Below, piece after piece: positions 32,963 through 38,494 of a stretch of 38,494 nt of DNA. This DNA is from an uncultured Prevotellaceae bacterium (GTDB taxonomy: Bacteria; Bacteroidota; Bacteroidia; Bacteroidales; Bacteroidaceae). The notes beneath the pieces were generated by a model. That model did no database searches. It was not told the DNA's origin and saw only the letters and a list, made by a program, of their open reading frames with translations. The stretch's first letter is position 1. Every line of letters begins with the position of its first letter. The position numbers were made by a program, and so were the translations under genes. The DNA is taken from positions 1 through 38,494 of the forward strand of contig USTH01000011.1 of NCBI GenBank assembly GCA_900557555.1, read 5' to 3'.

Positions 32963-35296
32963 ATGAATAAGCTGTTGAAAATTGTAACCGTTGTTTTTCT
33001 GGCATGTCTGTGCCATTCCGTTTATGCGGAGGTGGAGCGTGTGAAAATTGTAGTGACGAACAACAAGAAAGCGTTGCTGTCTAATGTAAGTATTCAGGAA
33101 ATGGCAACACGTAGGGTGGCGGGAATGACAGATAATAACGGTGAGGCTGTCATTGATGTCTTTGTCGGTAAAAAGGAGCATTATCTGCTTGAGGATTTTA
33201 CTGGCAAATACAAGAAGAAGGAAATAATACTTGATGGCACTGTCACCACTTTTAAGGTTGTCTTGGATATTTCCAAGGACATACAAATTGGTGAGGTGAA
33301 GATTGCCGGCAAATTGGAAGCCAGGAAAAGACTGCAACCGCGCCCGAGCATCACGAAGGTTAAAGGTGACACAATTATGACTGTATGTCAGTTTCCTATT
33401 GACACACTCTTGCGTAAAGATGTCAGAGTGATTGTGCAGCCGTTTTTCTTGGACAGTACAGCTCACCGCAAGTATTATACGGAACCTTATGTTCTTGACG
33501 GAAAGGAATATCATACCACACAGATAAGGATGTATGACTACAAGACTGGAGATAAGTTCAGCGGAGTGTTGCCAAACAAAATTCAGAGAGAACCCAATCC
33601 TGTTTACGATCCTTTGTATAACAATATAGTCGTAAAGAACGACAGTCTTCATTTTGTTGGGAAAACAAAAAGCCGTTCTTATCATGTCAAGGACAGGTTC
33701 TATAATGACTCGGTTGTATATAGAAGCACAGATATCTCCAAAAGCAAATGGGGCGTTCTTGCTGAAGTGCCAATGATGCTTGTTGCCAATACCAAACTCC
33801 GCAATGACCATTTGTGGTGTGCAGGTGCGGAGGTGTCTTTCGAAAATTATACAAAGTTGTTACATTTGGCAAAAGGGGAGTTGTTCTCTATGGGCTTGCG
33901 TAATCCTATGCGCTTCTTTGAATACCGGCTTAAAGGCACGGAACTGAGGGAGGATACCGCTATATGGTATCCGACACCTAACCTTGCGAAACAAGAGAAA
34001 TCGGATCAAATACATGTCAGGTTTGCCAAGTCTAAATCTACCATTGACATGAGCGATAGCTTGACTAACATCGAACTTCAGAAACTCAAAGCCAGCATAG
34101 ACGGAATCCTTTCGGACGAAGATGCGCAGTTCCGCGATGTCACCATTGTCGGTACGGCTTCGCCCGAGGGTAGCTATGGTTATAACCAGAAGTTGGCTGG
34201 TGACCGTATGGGTACACTGCTTAACTGGATAAGAGAGAGAATTCCTGAATCCAAGCGGGCATATATGTACCCGAAGAAAGACGGGAGAGTGGCCAAATGG
34301 AGTGAGGTTGCAGAGTTGATGCGCAAGGATAGCCTCGTCAGCGAAGCAGAAGTGATAGAGAATATTGTTGCCAAGTATTTAAAGGAAGATACAAGAGGAC
34401 GTGAGATACGTAAACTGGCGTTCTATCAAACGATAGAGGACAGGTATCTTCCGCAACTTCGTAAGGTTGAATATAAACTTGGCTATTCTATAGACAGGGT
34501 GCTTAATTATGAGGATATTTTGCAGCGAATAAAAGACAATCCATCGTTCTCTCCCAGTCCGTACGAGAGCTTCTTGCTGTATAGAAACGAAAAGGACCCT
34601 GCCAGACGCTTGGAACTTTGTAAGTTGGCATATGAAAAGTATCCTAACTATTTGGTATTTGCCAATGACTATTCGGCATTGCTGACTTCTGCGGGTAAAC
34701 CAAATCCTCAGATTCTTGATGGGTTTGATGTTGAGAGAATAAAACACATGGGACGCAATTATAAGGTGCCGGTAACTGTTCACATAAATCAGATGTGTGC
34801 TCGCATTCTTACCGATAACGTCATTGCGGCCGACACCTTGGACCAGATGATTATGGCACGTACTGACTGTGAACCGCAAAGAAATACCCAGTTCGCCACG
34901 GCTCATGCTTATTTGGATATTAGGCAAGGCCATTTCTCTGATGACAACTATGACTTGATTAAGAAGACGGGTTTGCGGAATGAAATCATTTTCCTATTGT
35001 CCCGAAACGGAGAGTCCGAAACTGCGACAGAAGATGACAAGAATGCGTATAAGTTGAGCGAGGGGCTTGGAGACTCTCTTGCTCTGGATTGTGTGCTGAA
35101 AGCGATATGTGTAAGTCGTGTCGAGGGCAGAACCAATAAGGAAGTTGTTGAGTGGCTGAAGAAGTCGTTTGCCTTAGACCCAGCGATGGAGGAAAAGTGT
35201 GGAGGAGAGGCAGACCTGCAGAAAGCTCTTGCCGCAATACGAAAAGAAAGAAAGGCATCGACAGCTGAAGATGCACAATCTGTTGAAAACAAATAA
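32963..35296 (+). CDS. Exported OmpA-like protein with N-terminal Ig-like and C-terminal helical repeats
   Basis: 777 residues from ATG 32963; an in-frame TTG at 32939 is less likely since MNKLLKIVTVVFLACLCHSVYA is a complete signal peptide. About 24-105 resembles a carboxypeptidase-regulatory-type beta domain (VTNNKKALLSNVSIQEMATRRVAGMTDNNGEA). About 140-340 is not recognised. About 349-430 is an OmpA-like peptidoglycan-binding domain (FAKSKSTIDMSDSLTNIELQKLKASID, GTASPEGSYGYNQKLAGDRMGTLLNWI). About 540-777 is helical and TPR-like. It could link the outer membrane to peptidoglycan. It lies between the DUF3575 gene and the multi-barrel gene with gaps of 24 and 14 bp. Bacteroidetes fimbrial loci carry similar DUF3575-OmpA pairs, but no fimbrillin gene is seen here. 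Confidence 0.75.
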   Translation: MNKLLKIVTVVFLACLCHSVYAEVERVKIVVTNNKKALLSNVSIQEMATRRVAGMTDNNGEAVIDVFVGKKEHYLLEDFTGKYKKKEIILDGTVTTFKVVLDISKDIQIGEVKIAGKLEARKRLQPRPSITKVKGDTIMTVCQFPIDTLLRKDVRVIVQPFFLDSTAHRKYYTEPYVLDGKEYHTTQIRMYDYKTGDKFSGVLPNKIQREPNPVYDPLYNNIVVKNDSLHFVGKTKSRSYHVKDRFYNDSVVYRSTDISKSKWGVLAEVPMMLVANTKLRNDHLWCAGAEVSFENYTKLLHLAKGELFSMGLRNPMRFFEYRLKGTELREDTAIWYPTPNLAKQEKSDQIHVRFAKSKSTIDMSDSLTNIELQKLKASIDGILSDEDAQFRDVTIVGTASPEGSYGYNQKLAGDRMGTLLNWIRERIPESKRAYMYPKKDGRVAKWSEVAELMRKDSLVSEAEVIENIVAKYLKEDTRGREIRKLAFYQTIEDRYLPQLRKVEYKLGYSIDRVLNYEDILQRIKDNPSFSPSPYESFLLYRNEKDPARRLELCKLAYEKYPNYLVFANDYSALLTSAGKPNPQILDGFDVERIKHMGRNYKVPVTVHINQMCARILTDNVIAADTLDQMIMARTDCEPQRNTQFATAHAYLDIRQGHFSDDNYDLIKKTGLRNEIIFLLSRNGESETATEDDKNAYKLSEGLGDSLALDCVLKAICVSRVEGRTNKEVVEWLKKSFALDPAMEEKCGGEADLQKALAAIRKERKASTAEDAQSVENK

Positions 35297-35310
35297 TATA
35301 GAGGATTAAG

Positions 35311-38241
35311 ATGAAAGATATAATTCAAGGCAGAGCTAATGTGGTGTCATTGCTGCTCTTTTTGTTGGCAGTCTGCCCTATTTTGAGAGCCGAGGGGAGT
35401 GTAGTAACGGACAGCCTCGGTGAACACGATGATGTTGTACTCGGAGAGCCGAGACCTATCAGTTCTTATGGAGGCAAGAATGTTATTGAGAACTATACGC
35501 TCCAATCTCCTCGCATTTCAAAGCGTTTTGACAACAAGAAGTTATTTGACCACGCTTTTGTTGAAGGTGGCTTGGGTGCTAATACCATAATGGGACGTAA
35601 TGTAAGCGGCCATTTGACAAAACTGTCTCCCTCATTGTTCGGCTCTTTTGGTGATTGGATTACGCCCGAGCATGGTTGGCGCGCAACAGGAAGTATAGGA
35701 TATTTCAACCACCCGATGAGTTCGCGGGCAAAGTTTATGTCGTTGGAACTTGATTATCTTATGAATCTTACTGCCTTGTCGGAATGGGAATACCCGACTT
35801 ACAACAGGTTTGAGATTATTGGCGTGGCTGGCTTGAATCTTTTTAATTCACATCAAAATGGTGAAACAAAAACAGGTTGGGGTGCCAGTCTCGGATTAAA
35901 GGGGCAGTATCACTTCTCAAGCTATACTTACGTGTTTGCAGAGCCTAAGGCGACACTGAACTACAACATGTTGCATGGCAATGTATGGTATAAGGTGCGT
36001 CCAAGTCTTTCATTGTCAGCAGGCGTAGGATTCAGCTATCCGAGAATTTCCACTAAGAGCAAGATGTATGCCGACAATCCTGCCATTTCAGAAATGGGGG
36101 AATGGCCTGTGCATGAATACAACAGTGACGGACATTGGCTTAATGACACATATGTAACAGTGTTGGGAGGACCGTCTTTAATATCAAATTTCCATCCTTC
36201 TACGTGGAAGAATTATGTCGGCTCTAAATTCAAATTCGCAGTAGGCAAAATGTTCAGCCCTTATCTTGGTGCCCAATTGTCATTAAACGGGGGTATCAAC
36301 AAAGTGTGTGATCTTGATTGGCACGCCAAGATATATGGCATCGGTGCGGAAGCGGTGTGGAATGTTCACAACACGTTTGGAGGCTATAATCCAGATCGTC
36401 TTTTCACTCTCAACGCTCTTGCCGGCATCGGCTACAACATAGACATGTATGGTACTTCTACAAAACACCAGAACTATTCTTGGAGTTTTGGCGGAGGATT
36501 GCAGGCGAAGTTACGTCTGGCAGAAGGTGTAGACTTTGTCGCAGAACCTCGTATAGATATCTATAGCGATAAGTTTGTCCCAGTTTCATACTCCATGCCG
36601 AATCATGACGTTATAACTTCGTTGTTGTTTGGTTTTAACTTCCACCAGGGACTTAACAGCAGGCAGCAGATAGAGAGAAATAGGGAATATAGTCAGGAAT
36701 CGTGGTATGACGACATGTTTGCCCAAATTGGTTTGGGACTCGGAGTGCCGTTCAGTTTTAACGCAGGCCATAACTACGAGAAAGCGTTTAGACCGCAGGG
36801 CTTTATAGGCTTAGGAAAATGGTTCTCTGCCACAAGTGGTGCAAGAGCATGGGTAGATATGGGTACGGTATGGCAAGACAGAAATGCTGTAAACCGCTTT
36901 GCTGCCTATGGTGTTGACTATATGTGGAATATGTCAAACGCTTTTCATGGATATAAGGCAGATCGCAAGTTCTTCTTAAACGGTGGACTGGGCTTTAATA
37001 TAATGTCGTTGAGAGACCATGACAACTCTTACCTTGGTGCACAGCTTTCTGTGCAGGGATTGTATAAGATAAACAGCCTGTATGGTATCTTTATAGAACC
37101 GCAGGCTCGTTTCTACGACAAGAATGCTCTGAAGTATTCTGACTGTTTCCCGAAAAATTCCATTTTGCTTAACATCTTGGCGGGAGTTCAGGTAAGCATG
37201 AAGGGGTATAAACCTGGCTACTATGGTGATTTTTCAAAAGAAGAGGGTCGCGCCTTTTTCTCAGTTGGTGCGGGTCTTACAACCCCCATTCGTTTGCTGA
37301 AGCATGCTCATGGCTATGGTCGTACGATGAAAATCTCCTATGGCAAGTGGTATAGCCCCATATCGGCTTGGAGAATCAGTGGGTGGGGGTATATAAACAA
37401 ACTCTTTGGTGCTCGTTATGGCATTGCCAGTGCAAGTCTGGACTATATTCTTGATGCCAGTGCATTTACTTTCGGCTATAATCCTGACCGTATCGTGTCA
37501 ACGCGTGTGATTGCGGGTGCTGACATGGGTTTGGATTATCAGAAGGAAAATGTTCGTTTTGTTCCTCAAATACATTTTGGTGGGCAATTGGCGATAAAGT
37601 TATCGAGCAACACAGAGTTGTTTGCCGAACCACAATTTATTTATTCTCTTTCAGACAGATTTGACAGCAGACTGCTGAAAACATCCTTGCAGGGCATTGT
37701 TGGCATAAATTATCTGTTTGACCAAAACAATGTAAAACGTGATTTGTCATTGTCCGACAAGCGCAATTTCGTTTCGGTGGCTTTTGCTTTGGGGATGACT
37801 TCTGGCAAGTCTGACAGTTTCTCGACCTACAAATTGAAGCCTGGTTCGACAATCTCTTTCGGACATTGGCTTAATGGGCTGTCTGGTGTTCGTGCATCGT
37901 TGTCATTTAATGGTACAAATGACAGCAACCAGATGTTGTGGCAGCTCCATCTTGATTATATGATGAATATGGTTACGGCCTTGACTGGCAGGAATACCCA
38001 AGATGACAAGGTGCAGCTCCGCGGATTGCTGGGTGTCAATGCTGGTATTGTGACAAAGTCATCGCACAAAACTAACAAAGGGTTAGGCTTAGAGGTTGGT
38101 ACGCAGGTTGCTTATGTGCTATCTTCCAACACGGAACTGTTTGTTGAGCCTACTGCGCAAATTCTTAATAACAACCTGTTTAATTGCCATACATTCGATA
38201 GTTTGTTAGATTGTAAATTCGGTATCAATTACAGGTTCTAA
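35311..38241 (+). CDS. Large outer-membrane protein of five tandem beta-barrel-like modules
   Basis: 976 residues with a signal peptide (about 1-27, ending LRA-EG) and C-terminal GINYRF. Five related modules are visible at about 83-244, 281-443, 470-630, 649-801 and 820-976. Each has a Gly-rich opening strand, a segment like GKWFSATSGAR, a D-Y-(L/M/I)-x-N/D segment (positions 148, 347, 536, 711, 882; the second reads EAVWN), often followed by GYNPDR, and a closing (A/I/V)EP motif (E at 211, 412, 596, 773, 946). The beta-strand alternation suggests each module is an OMP-type barrel or part of one. Family not recognised. It is last in the three-gene operon with DUF3575 and OmpA-like proteins, and a strong terminator follows. 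Confidence 0.75.
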   Translation: MKDIIQGRANVVSLLLFLLAVCPILRAEGSVVTDSLGEHDDVVLGEPRPISSYGGKNVIENYTLQSPRISKRFDNKKLFDHAFVEGGLGANTIMGRNVSGHLTKLSPSLFGSFGDWITPEHGWRATGSIGYFNHPMSSRAKFMSLELDYLMNLTALSEWEYPTYNRFEIIGVAGLNLFNSHQNGETKTGWGASLGLKGQYHFSSYTYVFAEPKATLNYNMLHGNVWYKVRPSLSLSAGVGFSYPRISTKSKMYADNPAISEMGEWPVHEYNSDGHWLNDTYVTVLGGPSLISNFHPSTWKNYVGSKFKFAVGKMFSPYLGAQLSLNGGINKVCDLDWHAKIYGIGAEAVWNVHNTFGGYNPDRLFTLNALAGIGYNIDMYGTSTKHQNYSWSFGGGLQAKLRLAEGVDFVAEPRIDIYSDKFVPVSYSMPNHDVITSLLFGFNFHQGLNSRQQIERNREYSQESWYDDMFAQIGLGLGVPFSFNAGHNYEKAFRPQGFIGLGKWFSATSGARAWVDMGTVWQDRNAVNRFAAYGVDYMWNMSNAFHGYKADRKFFLNGGLGFNIMSLRDHDNSYLGAQLSVQGLYKINSLYGIFIEPQARFYDKNALKYSDCFPKNSILLNILAGVQVSMKGYKPGYYGDFSKEEGRAFFSVGAGLTTPIRLLKHAHGYGRTMKISYGKWYSPISAWRISGWGYINKLFGARYGIASASLDYILDASAFTFGYNPDRIVSTRVIAGADMGLDYQKENVRFVPQIHFGGQLAIKLSSNTELFAEPQFIYSLSDRFDSRLLKTSLQGIVGINYLFDQNNVKRDLSLSDKRNFVSVAFALGMTSGKSDSFSTYKLKPGSTISFGHWLNGLSGVRASLSFNGTNDSNQMLWQLHLDYMMNMVTALTGRNTQDDKVQLRGLLGVNAGIVTKSSHKTNKGLGLEVGTQVAYVLSSNTELFVEPTAQILNNNLFNCHTFDSLLDCKFGINYRF

Positions 38242-38260
38242 TACCGTTTATAATTGATTT

Positions 38261-38303
38261 AAGAAGAGCTGTAATGTGGTCTACAAGCATTGCAGCTCTT
38301 CTT
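38261..38303 (+). terminator. Terminator after the multi-barrel gene
   Basis: 16-bp arms (38261-38276 and 38288-38303, one G-U) containing AAGAAGAGCTG/CAGCTCTTCTT, loop of 11 bases, followed by ATTTGT. Confidence 0.8.
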
Positions 38304-38442
38304 ATTTGTATTCCCATTAATGTTCTACAGAACTCTATATTGGTTGTCGTGGAAACTTATCGGCGGCTACATCCAGAAGGTAGCTGATGGGGTGGCTTAT
38401 AGATATCGGGTGAGCCTTGGCCTTCAAGTAGGGGAAAAAAAG

Positions 38443-38489
38443 AAAGAGGCTGTGTCGTAATTAATGTTTACGGCGCAGCCTCTGTTTTT
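38443..38489. repeat. Second GAGGCTGTGTC hairpin (dispersed repeat / terminator)
   Basis: Arms 38445-38460 and 38468-38483 pair with two G-U pairs, loop TTAATGT, followed by GTTTTT. The left arm AAAGAGGCTGTGTC is identical to that at 7385. The 140 bp between the previous terminator and this hairpin contain no gene I can recognise. A gene ending from the right edge may use it as terminator. Confidence 0.65.
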
Positions 38490-38494
38490 GAGCC

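Noticed and set aside
32783..33811. Minus-strand ORF of 342 codons opposite the DUF3575 and OmpA-like genes
   Set aside because: It spans the junction of two real plus-strand genes with signal peptides and has no motif or promoter of its own.
38304..38442. IS or gene remnant at the right edge
   Set aside because: No ORF of useful length, transposase motif or clear terminal repeat with target duplication; only the GAGGCTGTGTC hairpin is evident.

Overview
The window looks like chromosome from an anaerobic Bacteroidales bacterium, most probably Prevotella or a close relative. The evidence is promoters of the Bacteroidetes type (TTTG about 19-20 bp before TAnnTTTG), DUF3575 and OmpA-like envelope proteins, a secreted glycoside hydrolase ending in a YYDLQGRPV-type tail common in Prevotella, and strictly anaerobic enzymes (PflB/PflA, NrdD/NrdG, GlpABC). 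No transposase, phage gene, CRISPR array, rRNA or tRNA was recognised.

Layout. 1-3742: a large GH-D-clan (alpha-galactosidase-like) multidomain hydrolase with no signal peptide and in-frame stops just before its start. 3895-6881 (minus): pflB-pflA. 7476-9137 (minus): an oxaloacetate decarboxylase/pyruvate carboxylase-type carboxyltransferase with an OadG-like tail instead of a biotinyl domain. 9721-12435: nrdD-nrdG. 12518-13360: a secreted CE1/esterase-D-like hydrolase. 13647-20930: anaerobic glycerol-3-phosphate dehydrogenase glpABC, glpT and a second organophosphate:phosphate antiporter. 21072-24460: a HAD-IIA phosphatase, a phosphate-selective-type porin and an exported beta-propeller-like protein; the last two have codon use typical of high expression. 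25005-25610: riboflavin synthase. 25834-29531: leuACD behind what reads as a complete leucine attenuator. 29539-32286: a lipoprotein, murB and a PhnP-like metallo-beta-lactamase-fold hydrolase, probably co-transcribed with leuACD. 32393-38241: DUF3575 protein, OmpA-like protein, and a 976-residue protein built from five related beta-barrel-like modules.

How the parts fit. The central block forms a plausible route for phosphorylated three-carbon compounds: porin across the outer membrane, GlpT and its paralogue across the inner membrane, then GlpABC oxidation or HAD dephosphorylation. PflB and NrdD are both glycyl-radical enzymes, each next to its own radical-SAM activase, which suits a fermentative anaerobe.

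The most notable non-gene signals are: (1) a 29-codon leader ORF with six leucine codons before leuA, with a 9-bp antiterminator pairing and a terminator; (2) two intergenic arrays with palindromic cores at exact periods, 4 x 23 bp (7225-7316) and 5 x 22 bp (24727-24836); (3) a dispersed GAGGCTGTGTC hairpin at 7385 and 38443; (4) structured 5' leaders before glpA and the HAD gene. All calls come from reading the sequence; no database search was run.
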